Counted from the first letter of the stretch, positions 13,001 through 19,319 are shown. The stretch is DNA of 64,000 bases from Staphylococcus shinii (GCF_017583065.1 NZ_JAGEVL010000003.1:124001-188000); one strand, 5' to 3'. The notes: generated by a model not told the origin, from the letters alone. Made by a program: numbers and translations.

Positions 13001-16000
13001 AATCACTGTATTATCATAAACAATATCACTATCTAGCGTTCTATCAGTCAATAATACAGTTGCTTGGCTATCCTCTAAAATATAATTAATACGGTCTTTA
13101 GGATAATTTGGATCCACAGGTACATATGCACCACCCGCTTTAAGAATACCGTAAATACCGATAATCATTTCTAAACGACGATTTGTCATTAATGCGACAA
13201 GCGAATTTGCTGTCACGCCTTCATTGCGCAATTGATAAGCTAATTGATTCGCACGTTCGTTTAATGCGTGGTAACTTAAGCTCTCGCCTTCATATGAAAT
13301 TGCCGTCTTGTATGGTGTTTTTGCAACTTGATTTTCAAAGCGCTCAACAAATGTTTGCGTGTTATTAAATGGTATCGTCGTATTATTAAAGTCATTAAAT
13401 ATGACATCTCTTTCATTTTGCGTCACCATTTCAATTTCTTTAATTTTCGCCGTTGGTTGAGCCGCTATATTTGAAAGTAATTCCATAAAGTGCGTTAACA
13501 TACGCTCAATGGTATCTTGCTCAAATAATTCTTGTGCGTATTCTAAGGCAATTTTATAACCATTATTGTCATAAACCGTCATACTCAAATCAAATTTAGC
13601 GTTGGTAAACGAAGCTTCTTTTTGTTCTGTTGACCAATCATCGATTTGGAAACTTTCATTCGCAGTGTTTTGCAATGTAAATAACACATCAAATAATGGA
13701 TTACGTGTTAAATCACGTTTTTCTACAATTTCATCTACAAGCGCTTCTAATGGGTATTCTTGATTGTCAAAAGCTTGTAATGATGTATCTTTAACTTCTG
13801 CTAACAATTGTTCAAATGATTTGTTGCGTTCTGGGTTAGAACGCATTGCTAAAGTATTAACAAACATACCTAACATATTTTCTGTATCTTTGTGTGTACG
13901 ACCAGAAATCGGGCTACCTACAACAATATCTTCTTGTCTACTATATTTATGCAATAGCACCATAAATGATGACAATAGAATCATATAATCCGTACTACCA
14001 GTTGCTTGGGAAAGTTTTGTAATAGCATTTCTTGTTGTTTCTGGCATATCCATACTTACCGTTCTACCTGTAAAACTTTGCTGATTAGGTCTAGCGTAAT
14101 CATATGGCAAGTCTAGTACTGGTGCTTCCTCTTCAAATTGAGATACCCAAAACTGACGCTGTTCATCTAAATCACGCGAACGCATCCACTCACTATAATC
14201 TTTGTATTGTACTGTTAATTCATCTAATGTACGACCTTTATACAGTGCTGTGAATTCTTTGATAATGAGATTAATAGAGAAACCATCAGAAATAATATGA
14301 TGCATATCAAATAATAAAATATATTGTTTTTCTGCACATTTAACAACTTTAACTCTTAATAAAGGTGCAGTTGTTAAATCAAACGGTTTAACAAAATTAC
14401 TCAACAACGTATCATAATCTTCCGTTTGTGTTTCTTCATAATCAATCTGAATGCTACCTTCATCATCAACTATTTGAACTGGCTCACCATCGATAGTATC
14501 AAAGTGTGTTCTCAATGCTTCATGACGATCTACTAGTGCTTGGAATGTGTTTCTCACACGTTCTACATCAACCTCACCACGAATTTCTAACATACTCGCC
14601 ATATTGTATGCAGTTTGTCCGTCCACCATTTCGTTTAAAACATATAAACGTTTTTGAGGTGAAGAAGTGAGATAATACGGTTTAGTTTCTGCTAGAGGAA
14701 TACGGCGTTCAATCGCGTCGCTCACTTCGTTATCAATCACTTTTGAAAGTAAGGCAGCTGTTGGATTATCAAATATTTTTTTCAAAGGTAAACGCTTATT
14801 AGTCTTACTTTCAATTTCATTAATCACGCTAATTGCTTTAAGTGAATGTCCACCAATTTCAAAGAAGTTATCAAAGATACTTACGCGTTCTATATTTAGC
14901 GTAGCGCTAAATATATCAACAACCATTGCTTCCATATCATTTCTAGGAGCAACGTATTCCAAGTTTCCTACTTTTATTTCTGGTAATGCTTTTTTGTTCA
15001 ACTTACCACTTGAAGATACAGGTAACTCGTCAACTTGCATCATGTAAGTTGGTACCATATATTCAGGTAATTGTTGGCTTAATTCAGCTTTTAATGCTTC
15101 GAAATCTATCTTTTGGTCTGAAACAATATAAGTACAAATTGATAATTCATCATCAATAATAGGCTTAGCAACAACTGCAACATTTAAAATGGCATCGTTC
15201 TTACGCAGAATACTCTCAATTTCACCTAATTCAATGCGGTAACCACGAATTTTAACTTGCTCATCTATACGACCTAAATAAGAAATATTACCATCATTAT
15301 TCCATTGAGCTAAATCACCTGTACGGTACATTTTGCCCTCGCCAAACGGATTGTCAACGAATTTTTCTTGTGTCAATTCAGGGCGATTTAGATAACCTCT
15401 TGTAACGTTAATGCCCCCAATGCATAATTCACCTGGCACACCAATACCCATTACATTGTTATCTTCATTTAAAATATAAGCTTGCGTGTTTGCAATCGGC
15501 TTACCAATTGGCACAACATCATATTTAACATTGTAGTCAAAGTCAAAGCTCGTAACATCGATTGTCGCTTCTGTTGGGCCATATAAATTAATTAATTGTG
15601 TGTTATTTTTACTACCAATAAGCTCGTTAAATTGATTTACGATACTTGGTTTTAAAGCTTCACCACTCGCTAAGACATATCTTAGACTTGAAATCATTTG
15701 TGTTTGGTTTGTCGCTTTAATAAAGTTAATAAACACGTTAAACATAGATGGTACGAAGTGCACCATTGTAGGGGTGTCATTTTGTATAACTGATGTAATT
15801 TTTTCAGGGTTACCTTCTTCACCTGAAGGTAACAGTACTGCTTGAGCACCAATCATTCCGAATCCAAATACTTCCCATACTGATACGTCAAACGTAAATG
15901 GTGTTTTGAAGAAGACTATATCTTCATTACCAATACCATACTTATCTATAAGCCAATTCAAACGGTTCATTAAACTTTCTCCTGAAACAAGAACCCCTTT

Positions 16001-17803
16001 AGGCTTACCTGTTGTACCTGATGTATAGATGACATACATTAAATTGTTCACGTCTGTAATATGCTCTAAATTGTCAGAAGGAAGTGACGCTAATGTTTCA
16101 TTATTAGAAATATCAATCACTTTATGATTGTATGAAATTGTTTCTTTCAACTCATTATCCGTTAATAATACTTTTGCTTGGCTATCTTCTAAAATGTAGT
16201 TAATACGATCTGCTGGATAATTAGGATCTATCGGAACATAAGCACCGCCTGCTTTAATAATTCCATAGATAGCCACTAACATTTCTAAGCTTCTGTTAGC
16301 CATCACTGCTACAAGCGACTCTGCCTCTACGCCTTCAGAACGCAAACGATACGCCATTTGGTTGACCTTAGCATTGAACGCTTTATAGGTCAGACTTTCC
16401 CCTTCGTACTTGATTGCTGTTTTGTTCGGATATTTCGATACTTGTTCTTCAAATCGTTCAATAAATGATTGGGAATTATTCAGCGCTAAATTCGTATTGT
16501 TAAAGTCATTTAAAATTGTTTTTCTTTCTTCTCCAGAAACAATTTCAATATCTTTAATTTTTCGTTCTGGTGCTTCAATCATGCTATTCAACACATGTAA
16601 AATCGTTTCATGTAATTGATAAACGCCTGCTTCATCCAATACATCAATTTGATAATCATAATCTATATCCAAACCATTTTTACTACTTCTATTACTGATG
16701 TTAACACTTAATGGCGCATTATTTGTCCCGTTGTCTAACCATTCATCTAGAAAACCATCATTCATAAATTCAGCATCGTATTGGGCATTTTGGAAGGACA
16801 CAAAGCAGTCTACTAAACCTTTTTTATTCCCACTATTTTCAACAATATACTCATATGGGTATTTTCTATGTTTTAATACATTAAGACTTTCTAGCTTAAT
16901 CTTGTTTAAATAAGATTTAACAGTTGCTTCTTTATCCATTTCAATGATTATGGGTAATACTCTTGAAAATACTCCTGTAGATGTTTTTTCTTTTCGATTA
17001 TTCCTATTATGTATCAGTAATCCAACAGAATTAATTTTAGACAATGTTTTTTTATGTTTAATGACATGCATTATTGCTGAAAAAAGGTTACTTATACTCA
17101 CATCATTTTCTTCACAAAAACGTTTAACATTTTCAGCTTCTTGATCTAATAAATTAATACTTATTCTCTTACCAACTGCGCTGTCCAACGTTGTCTTCTC
17201 AAAAAGAATATTATCTTCGAAATTTTCTAATTTTCCTAACCAAAAATCTTTATCTTTCGAGAAACGCTTAGTGTTTTCATAGTCCATTTCAGTAGCAATA
17301 GCTTCAAAATAGGCAGCACTTTCTGTTTCTTTATCTTCTTTACCTACCAACTTTTTGGATAGGTTGTCTACAACAATTGTTACACCCCATGCATCGCTAA
17401 TCAAATGGTGTTGTAACAAGAATATTACATAGTGTCCCTGAGGCGCTTTTGCTATAATCACTCTATAAAGTGGTTCATCTAAATTAAAGATATTCATAGT
17501 AGCACTTTCTCGAACCCACTTATCATAGCCAACTTCATCTTGATAAAAGTCTACAAACTCAAAATCTTGATGTTCATAGTCCACTAGATACTGCTTGTAT
17601 TCTCCTTCTTCTCTAGTAACCCTTATTCTTAAAGTGTCATGTTGCTCTATGATTTTATTGAAGGCTTCATTTACTTCGTTATATCCTAAACCATTATTCA
17701 TATGAACAATACCAGCAATATTATTAATGCTAGTGTTCTCATAAAATTGTTCTATTTGTAAAATTTCCTTTTGTGCGTACGATAACAATTTTTTATTTGC
17801 CAA
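1007..17803 (-). CDS. Five-module nonribosomal peptide synthetase with terminal thioester reductase, predicted serine-rich product
   Basis: A 5,598-residue cytoplasmic megasynthase. Domain order: C1 (about 1–430, HHLISDAWG at 132–140), A1 (about 450–940), T1 (Ser987), then C2-A2-T2 (catalytic Asp1173, Ser2025), C3-A3-T3 (Asp2211, Ser3064), C4-A4-T4 (Asp3250, Ser4102), C5-A5-T5 (Asp4288, Ser5140) and a reductase (about 5230–5598; GATGFFG and YLDTK). Carrier motifs are GGHS in T1–T4 and GGDS in T5. C2–C5 carry HHIISDG; no epimerase or thioesterase domain is seen. Ten-residue pocket codes, aligned by eye to PheA, are DVWHLSLIDK (modules 1 and 2), DVWHFSLVEK (3), DVWHLSLIEK (4) and DVWHLTLIEK (5); the first is a classical serine code. 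Because the line starts with a C domain unlike C2–C5, an N-acyl starter is likely. Reductive release should give an aldehyde or alcohol. Start is TTG, with AGGGGGG 9 nt before it. Confidence 0.95.
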   Translation of the reverse strand: MANKKLLSYAQKEILQIEQFYENTSINNIAGIVHMNNGLGYNEVNEAFNKIIEQHDTLRIRVTREEGEYKQYLVDYEHQDFEFVDFYQDEVGYDKWVRESATMNIFNLDEPLYRVIIAKAPQGHYVIFLLQHHLISDAWGVTIVVDNLSKKLVGKEDKETESAAYFEAIATEMDYENTKRFSKDKDFWLGKLENFEDNILFEKTTLDSAVGKRISINLLDQEAENVKRFCEENDVSISNLFSAIMHVIKHKKTLSKINSVGLLIHNRNNRKEKTSTGVFSRVLPIIIEMDKEATVKSYLNKIKLESLNVLKHRKYPYEYIVENSGNKKGLVDCFVSFQNAQYDAEFMNDGFLDEWLDNGTNNAPLSVNISNRSSKNGLDIDYDYQIDVLDEAGVYQLHETILHVLNSMIEAPERKIKDIEIVSGEERKTILNDFNNTNLALNNSQSFIERFEEQVSKYPNKTAIKYEGESLTYKAFNAKVNQMAYRLRSEGVEAESLVAVMANRSLEMLVAIYGIIKAGGAYVPIDPNYPADRINYILEDSQAKVLLTDNELKETISYNHKVIDISNNETLASLPSDNLEHITDVNNLMYVIYTSGTTGKPKGVLVSGESLMNRLNWLIDKYGIGNEDIVFFKTPFTFDVSVWEVFGFGMIGAQAVLLPSGEEGNPEKITSVIQNDTPTMVHFVPSMFNVFINFIKATNQTQMISSLRYVLASGEALKPSIVNQFNELIGSKNNTQLINLYGPTEATIDVTSFDFDYNVKYDVVPIGKPIANTQAYILNEDNNVMGIGVPGELCIGGINVTRGYLNRPELTQEKFVDNPFGEGKMYRTGDLAQWNNDGNISYLGRIDEQVKIRGYRIELGEIESILRKNDAILNVAVVAKPIIDDELSICTYIVSDQKIDFEALKAELSQQLPEYMVPTYMMQVDELPVSSSGKLNKKALPEIKVGNLEYVAPRNDMEAMVVDIFSATLNIERVSIFDNFFEIGGHSLKAISVINEIESKTNKRLPLKKIFDNPTAALLSKVIDNEVSDAIERRIPLAETKPYYLTSSPQKRLYVLNEMVDGQTAYNMASMLEIRGEVDVERVRNTFQALVDRHEALRTHFDTIDGEPVQIVDDEGSIQIDYEETQTEDYDTLLSNFVKPFDLTTAPLLRVKVVKCAEKQYILLFDMHHIISDGFSINLIIKEFTALYKGRTLDELTVQYKDYSEWMRSRDLDEQRQFWVSQFEEEAPVLDLPYDYARPNQQSFTGRTVSMDMPETTRNAITKLSQATGSTDYMILLSSFMVLLHKYSRQEDIVVGSPISGRTHKDTENMLGMFVNTLAMRSNPERNKSFEQLLAEVKDTSLQAFDNQEYPLEALVDEIVEKRDLTRNPLFDVLFTLQNTANESFQIDDWSTEQKEASFTNAKFDLSMTVYDNNGYKIALEYAQELFEQDTIERMLTHFMELLSNIAAQPTAKIKEIEMVTQNERDVIFNDFNNTTIPFNNTQTFVERFENQVAKTPYKTAISYEGESLSYHALNERANQLAYQLRNEGVTANSLVALMTNRRLEMIIGIYGILKAGGAYVPVDPNYPKDRINYILEDSQATVLLTDRTLDSDIVYDNTVIDITKNQELKTLPTNNLEHVTDVSNLMYVIYTSGTTGRPKGVLVAGESVMNRLNWVYDKYDIASDDIICFKTPFTFDVSVWEIFGFAMVGAQAVLLPSGEEGNPEQITSLIQTSEATMVHFVPSMFNVFINYIKGTKQAHLVSSLRYVLASGEALKPELVNEFNEYIGGKNNTQLINLYGPTEATIDVTSFETYSDVHYTNIPIGKPIANTQAYILDEDNHVMGIGVSGELVIGGVNVTEGYLNRPELTQEKFVDNPFGEGKLYRTGDLARWNADGNISYSGRIDEQVKIRGYRIELGEIESVLRQNKDILDVAVITKPMIDGELAICVYIVSDQDIDFDEVKMELNHKLPDYMVPSYMTQIDELPVSSSGKLNKRALPEIKVEGKVYVAPETETESMLASIFESVLNIEKVSTNDNFFEIGGHSLKAIGIINKIESEVGKRLPLKLVFESPTIAQLAKVVDTYTDNGNSQSIPQAESKPYYLASSPQKRLYVLNEMVDGQTAYNMPSMLEIQGNVDVSRVEDVFQKLVDRHEALRTHFETIKGEPVQVINDSATIVVDYQEINEEDEFALLNEFVQPFDLGQAPLLRVKIAKTAEQRYVLLYDMHHIISDGFSINIIMKEFSALYHEQTLEPLSVQYKDYSEWMQARDLNDQREFWLSQFEDEAPVLDLPYDYARPNQQSFTGKTVSVEMPEDVQKAIHQLSQTTGSTDYMILLSSFMVLLHKYSRQEDVVVGSPISGRTHRDTEDMLGMFVNTLAMRSYPERNKTFSQLLDEVKELALKAYDNQEYPLEALLDEVVEKRDLTRNPLFDVLFTLQNNEKQSLQIEDWLIQKKETSNTNAKFDLSMTIHENEDYKVSLEYAQELFSEDTVERMLAHFVEIISSVVRRPEQNISDIEIITDAEKEIILNQFNDTELELNNSVTFVERFEKQVEQTPNKTAITFEGEHLTYQTLNERANQVAYQLRNEGVKPNDLVGIMSQRRLEMMIGIYGILKAGGAYVPLDPNHPHERTNFILKDSNPRVLLTDEKIDYGIKFENEIIKLTNNTFLNNLPTENLPLVTDETNLMYIIYTSGTTGKPKGVMVPYNSVMNRLNWMVDYFGLGTEDKILFKTPFTFDVSIWEVFGWAVMGGEIIMLRSGEESNPEKIASVIDQHDITMTHFVPSMLSVFIDFIKTSHKATEIASLNHVFTSGEALKADHVNQFNDLVGSRNHTLLYNLYGPTETTVEVTYYPVFAGQSYTEVPIGRPIANSHAYIMNEDNNLLGIGVPGELCIGGMAVTDGYLNRPELTAEKFVDNPFGEGKMYRTGDLVKWTKDGLLDYIGRIDEQVKIRGYRIELGEIESSIAQIDNISEVAVVTQSDENNADLMIAAYVVSEDVVDFDSIKTTLGKQLPDYMIPTLMMQIDSLPVTANGKLDKKGLPKIKLENKTYVEPRDATEATIAEVYGDILNLDNVSALDNFFEIGGHSLRAISVINEIESKMSVRIPLKAIFENPTVSQLAKAIGNHAGELSSQTIPLAEPKAHYLASSPQKRLYVLNEMMDGQTAYNMPSMLEVRGEVDVERVQNVFQSLVNRHEALRTHFDTVDSEPVQIIDEQANITVDYEEVSTEDYEQLLDSFIRPFNLAHAPLLRVKVVKCAEQRYVLLFDMHHIISDGFSINLIIKEFTALYHGQALETLTAQYKDYSEWMHTRDLSDQRAFWLSQFEEDAPVLDLPYDHARSIQQSYTGKSVSVEVPEELRQEIQALSQTTGSTDFMILLASFNVLLHKYSRQEDIVVGSPISGRTHKDTENMLGMFVNTLAMRAYPERSKTFNQLLSEVKDTALKAYDNQEYPLEALVDEIVETRDLTRNPLFDVLFTLQNNETESLQIEDWSIEQKEPSTTNAKFDLSMTIFDDDGYKISLEFAEELFNQDTVARMLDHYLEILKHSVQQPEQKISNLQMITKQEEATIFNDFNNTEVPFNNNKTFVEIFEAQVAKSPNEIAITYEGESLTYAMLNAKANQLANYLRIEGVKPNTLVGLMTNRRLEMMIGIYGILKAGGAYVPIDPNYPSDRINYILGDSQPNVLLTDQTLDGTIDFNKAVLNLTDDSVVETQSTDNLTKVTDVTDLMYVIYTSGTTGKPKGVMVPYKGVMNRLHWMIDKYYINNEDTILFKTPFTFDVSVWEIFGPTMVGAQAILLPSGEESNPEKITALIDHHNITMVHFVPSMLGVFIDFIKSTNRVADIATVNYVLASGEALKAEQVNQFNALIGEPNNALLIDLYGPTEASIEVIYYPCTPGETYDKIPIGRPIANIQAYIMNEDESLMGIGVPGELCIGGVGVTKGYLNRPDLTDEKFIDNPFGEGKLYRTGDLAKWSTTGNVEYLGRIDEQVKIRGYRIELGEIESLLRQINLISDVAVVAKPMAGEELAICAYLVSDESIDFDEIKSQLNQNLPDYMVPTYMTQIDILPVTSNGKLDKKQLPEIQVESENYVAPTNDIEEMLTNIFGEVLNIERVSIYDNFFEVGGHSLKAINVINKIEGETGIRLPLKVIFESPTVAQLGKVLNDQESSLDGQNIPIAESKSYYLASSPQKRLYVLNEMVQGQTAYNMPSMLEINGVVDVARVEDVFQSLVERHEALRTHFETIDGEPVQIIDEQANITVDYEETDIDDYETLLNDFVRPFNLNQSPLLRVKIVKLADQRHILLFDIHHIISDGFSINLIIKEFIALYHERTLDNLKVQYKDYSEWMHNRDLSNQRAFWLSQFEDEAPVLDLPYDHSRPKQQSFTGKTVSAEMPKETRDALHELAQRTNSTDYMILLSSFMILLHKYSRQEDVVIGSPISGRTHQDTDNLLGMFVNTLPMRAYPENNKAFEQFLDEVRDTALKAYDNQEYPLEELVDEVVERRDLTRNPLFDVLFTLQNNETQDLQIEDWDIKEKQATNTKAKFDLNMMIEDDEAYKVSLEYAAELFEPQTVERMLNHYLKILSEVVQHPAQNISEIDMTTEEERAQILGTFNDTYAELPNKQTFVERFEKQVAKTPDQTAITYEGESLTYKELNIRVNQLAHKLRAEGVEANSLVGLMTNRSIEMMVSIYGILKAGGAYVPMDPSQPSDRINYILNDSQPTLIITDRALDTNIEFDRKVIDITKKDALANLSTDNLNHITDVSDLMYVIYTSGTTGKPKGVVVPYEGVLNRLNWMIDEYDFNEEDIIMFKTPYTFDVSVWEIFGFAMVGAQAVLLPSGEEGNPSKITSLIQQHSITMIHFVPSMLGVFVDYIKSTNEVAEIASLNIVLATGEALKSEQANRFNSIIGQPNDTLLIDLYGPTEASIEVTYNPLPPIQEYDIITIGRPIANVQMYVLNSNNQHTGIGVPGELCIAGVAVTNGYLNRPELTQQQFIDNPFGEGKVYRTGDLAKWTTDGEIEYLGRIDEQVKIRGYRIELGEISSHLLRIENISDAGVIAKPMAGEELAICAYLVADQPISFTDIKTELARKVPDYMVPAYMTQIEQLPVTSNGKLNKRALPEIEVERQEFVEPRNEIEADVVKAMEEVLNTDSISVYDNFFEIGGDSIIAIKLTSLLSKSYNISIKDIFELQTIDRISESIAAKDQTNILTKLETLKNIDTAQAHQFSSEFIQEINEYKEESVENYEVISSGAVKQGKNVLLTGATGFFGIYMLNNLLEDTDFNIYVMVRSNKEVTGETKLYRNWIYYFESQIDPEYAERIHIIEGNIELEKLGMASETYESLSQNIDMIVNAAANVSHFATTDASYGANVGGIEQLIQFAKYNQSKEIHHMSTISIASGKVDDKAQLTFSEHDLDLGQVMNNVYLDTKIEAEKVLIASREQGVETNIYRLGNLQCDSRTGVFQKNEENNAFYSIIKSFRNLEIFPDLENDDLEFTPVDQAAKACSQLIKNNQLNNEIHHIYNNHHLSLKQLMHVYNQNNYHIKDVQWNEFVDYLMHCIKEDVMSDQINDFLLHTGVLDNNIFNKSHFEVLDFKTNFILEKLNFKWQPTEDATLSKMISHPKNNF
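2384..14845 (-). repeat. Four tandem C-A-T module repeats of about 3,115 bp inside the NRPS gene
   Basis: The carrier serines fall at residues 987, 2025, 3064, 4102 and 5140, and the condensation Asp residues at 1173, 2211, 3250 and 4288. Both series give a period of 1,038 or 1,039 residues. The protein text is strongly similar from unit to unit, including linker segments. This points to module duplication within the gene. Coordinates run from the first to the last carrier serine. Confidence 0.9.
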
Positions 17804-17841
17804 TTAAAGCTGCCCCCCTATAAAAATATAGTACATAACTT

Positions 17842-17870
17842 ATAATAATATTATTTAAAGCATTCTTCAA
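17842..17870 (-). promoter_or_regulatory. Candidate NRPS promoter
   Basis: On the minus strand TTGAAG (17865–17870) and TATTAT (17842–17847) are separated by 17 nt. Transcription would start near 17835, leaving a leader of about 30 nt that holds the ribosome binding site. The surroundings are so AT-rich that a chance match is possible. Confidence 0.45.
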
Positions 17871-18170
17871 TGATATTATATTTTTTATTTACACTACAGT
17901 AAAATAATTTCCCAATTATCAATTCTTTAAACATATATAAATCAATTTACAATCATTTAATTGACTAATTAATTAATTACTTTAATTATTTATAATATCA
18001 TTTTAAACTTTATTAATACCGAAAGTAATAATACACTCTTTAATTGCGCTAAATTCTATTGTATTATTCTGACTTTTCAGTCAATTTTAAGCATAGCCTT
18101 TTAGCAAAGCTAATTTCTATAATACTTTTAGCACTTATTTTCAGTTCAATAACATTGTCTTTTTCAGAAC
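17871..18170. other. Gene-free AT-rich stretch upstream of the NRPS
   Basis: No open reading frame with a ribosome binding site was found on either strand. In the standard staphylococcal order rpsR would be expected just after ssb in this area, but nothing resembling the basic S18 protein is encoded here. The DNA is dominated by short A/T runs and I see no convincing operator. Confidence 0.6.
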
Positions 18171-18203
18171 AAAAAATACACCTTCAACAATTGAAGGTGT
18201 ATT
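18171..18203 (-). terminator. Terminator of the rpsF–ssb transcript
   Basis: A 13-bp perfect stem (AATACACCTTCAA and its complement) with a 3-nt loop is followed on the minus strand by TTTTTTG. It lies 107 nt beyond the ssb stop and closes the rpsF–ssb operon before the NRPS promoter. Confidence 0.85.
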
Positions 18204-18219
18204 AATTATCATATTATAC

Positions 18220-18298
18220 TTCACACATTTACACACACATATAATATAAATTCACACATTTTAATATACTTCTAAACAGTCTACACAACATTCACACA
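18220..18298. repeat. Three copies of TTCACACA downstream of ssb
   Basis: Identical octamers start at 18220, 18251 and 18291, between the ssb stop and its terminator. Read on the minus strand they are TGTGTGAA. Spacings of 31 and 40 bp suggest nothing I can name. They could be a decayed repeat where rpsR once stood, or protein sites. Confidence 0.5.
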
Positions 18299-18309
18299 AT
18301 GTTTGTAGA

Positions 18310-18825
18310 TTAGAACGGTAAATCGTCATCACTAATATCAATTGGTCCGTTTGCATTTGCAAATGGATTATCTGATTGATTATTATTCGATGTATTATTG
18401 TTGTTATTATTGTTATTTTGATATGACGATGTATTTTGTCCTGATTGTTGTCCGCCAAAGTTTTGGAAATTATTATTTCCTTCTTGACCATGACGTTGGT
18501 TTTGATTTTTTGGTTCAAGGAATTGAACGCTATCACAAACTACTTCAGTTACAAAAATACGACGTCCTTCTTGGTTTTCATAGCTACGTGATTGAATGCG
18601 ACCGTCAACGCCAGCTAAACTACCCTTGAATAAGTAGTTATTAACATTATCTGCTTGTTTTCTAAAAACGACACAATTAATGAAGTCTGCTTCGCGTTCC
18701 CCTTGCGCATTTGTAAACGTACGGTTTACTGCTAGAGTAAAAGTCGCAACACTCACGCCTGAGGGTGTTGTTCTATATTCTGGATCTTTCGTTAAACGAC
18801 CGACTAAAACAACTCTATTTATCAT
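18310..18825 (-). CDS. ssb: Single-stranded DNA-binding protein
   Basis: Binds and protects single-stranded DNA during replication and repair. The N-terminal OB fold occupies about residues 1–105 ([16 protein letters not shown] start, [11 protein letters not shown]). It is followed by a Gly/Asn/Gln-rich linker with a poly-Asn run near residues 136–147 and the acidic tip DDDLPF that recruits partner proteins. A length of 171 residues and this tip match the essential SsbA type, not a phage or plasmid version. It lies 18 nt downstream of rpsF with GGGGG as ribosome binding site. The usual third gene, rpsR, is not found after it in this window. Confidence 0.97.
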   Translation of the reverse strand: MINRVVLVGRLTKDPEYRTTPSGVSVATFTLAVNRTFTNAQGEREADFINCVVFRKQADNVNNYLFKGSLAGVDGRIQSRSYENQEGRRIFVTEVVCDSVQFLEPKNQNQRHGQEGNNNFQNFGGQQSGQNTSSYQNNNNNNNNTSNNNQSDNPFANANGPIDISDDDLPF

Positions 18826-18843
18826 TTAAACGACCCCCATCTA

Positions 18844-19149
18844 TTATTTTCTTGTCTTATCTTCGTCTTCACGAATTACGATATAACGGATTACATCGTC
18901 TGAAATTTTAGCTAAACGTTGGAATTCGTCAGTAGCTTCGTTATCAGAAGTTTGGATACGTACGATATTGTAGTAACCTTCACTGAAATCATTGATTTCA
19001 TAAGCTAAACGGCGTTTGCCCCAATCCTTAGCTTCTAAAACTTCTGATCCTTGAGAAGCTAAAATTCCGTTGAAACGTTCAACGACAGCTTTTTTAGCAT
19101 CTTCTTCAATGTTTGGACGAACGATGTACATAACTTCATATGTTCTCAT
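18844..19149 (-). CDS. rpsF: 30S ribosomal protein S6
   Basis: Small-subunit protein S6, which binds 16S rRNA as a heterodimer with S18. The sequence has the typical [13 protein letters not shown] start, [11 protein letters not shown] in the middle and YIVIRED near the end; 101 residues is normal. AAGGAGG lies about 11 nt before the ATG. It is first gene of rpsF–ssb, and the upstream leader has features of the S6:S18 autoregulatory RNA. The absence of rpsR next to ssb is unusual for the genus. Confidence 0.97.
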   Translation of the reverse strand: MRTYEVMYIVRPNIEEDAKKAVVERFNGILASQGSEVLEAKDWGKRRLAYEINDFSEGYYNIVRIQTSDNEATDEFQRLAKISDDVIRYIVIREDEDKTRK

Positions 19150-19263
19150 TTTATAATTGCACCTCCTTGTGGTCTATGCGGCTCGTCATCATATGTGACA
19201 AGCAAGGAATAATTTTCATTACTCACAATCAAGAATTATAGCACAAGCCTTTACTTTTTACAA
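19150..19263 (-). promoter_or_regulatory. rpsF promoter and leader with possible S6:S18 binding element
   Basis: On the minus strand TTGTAA (19258–19263), a 17-nt spacer ending in TGC, and TATAAT (19235–19240) form a strong extended −10 promoter. The leader of about 80 nt includes a stem CTTGTCA/TGACGAG followed at once by CCGC, then the AAGGAGG of rpsF. Firmicute rpsF leaders bind the S6:S18 pair through an element with a conserved CCG next to a stem, and this looks like one. The promoter is seen directly; the RNA element is inferred by eye. Confidence 0.6.
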
Positions 19264-19301
19264 TGGTTATCCATCTTTAACAGTTTGCTTAATTTACGTA
19301 A

Positions 19302-19319
19302 ATGTTTCATATGAAACAT
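19302..19319. other. Perfect 18-bp palindrome resembling a parS site
   Basis: ATGTTTCATATGAAACAT is self-complementary. Its inner 16 bp match the ParB site TGTTTCACGTGAAACA except for the central CG, which is TA here. It sits between the divergent rpsF and lysozyme genes. It may be a weak parS, a site for a related protein, or an operator for either flanking gene. Confidence 0.45.

Noticed and set aside
17804-18310. Insertion-sequence ends or attachment-site repeats flanking the NRPS cluster
   Set aside because: No target-site duplication, terminal inverted repeat or integrase was visible; the left boundary of the cluster is outside the window.
18261-18536. Minus-strand 91-codon frame overlapping ssb, considered as a displaced rpsR
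   Set aside because: Its Asn/Ile/His-rich text comes from the repetitive linker codons of ssb in another frame and shows none of the S18 motifs.
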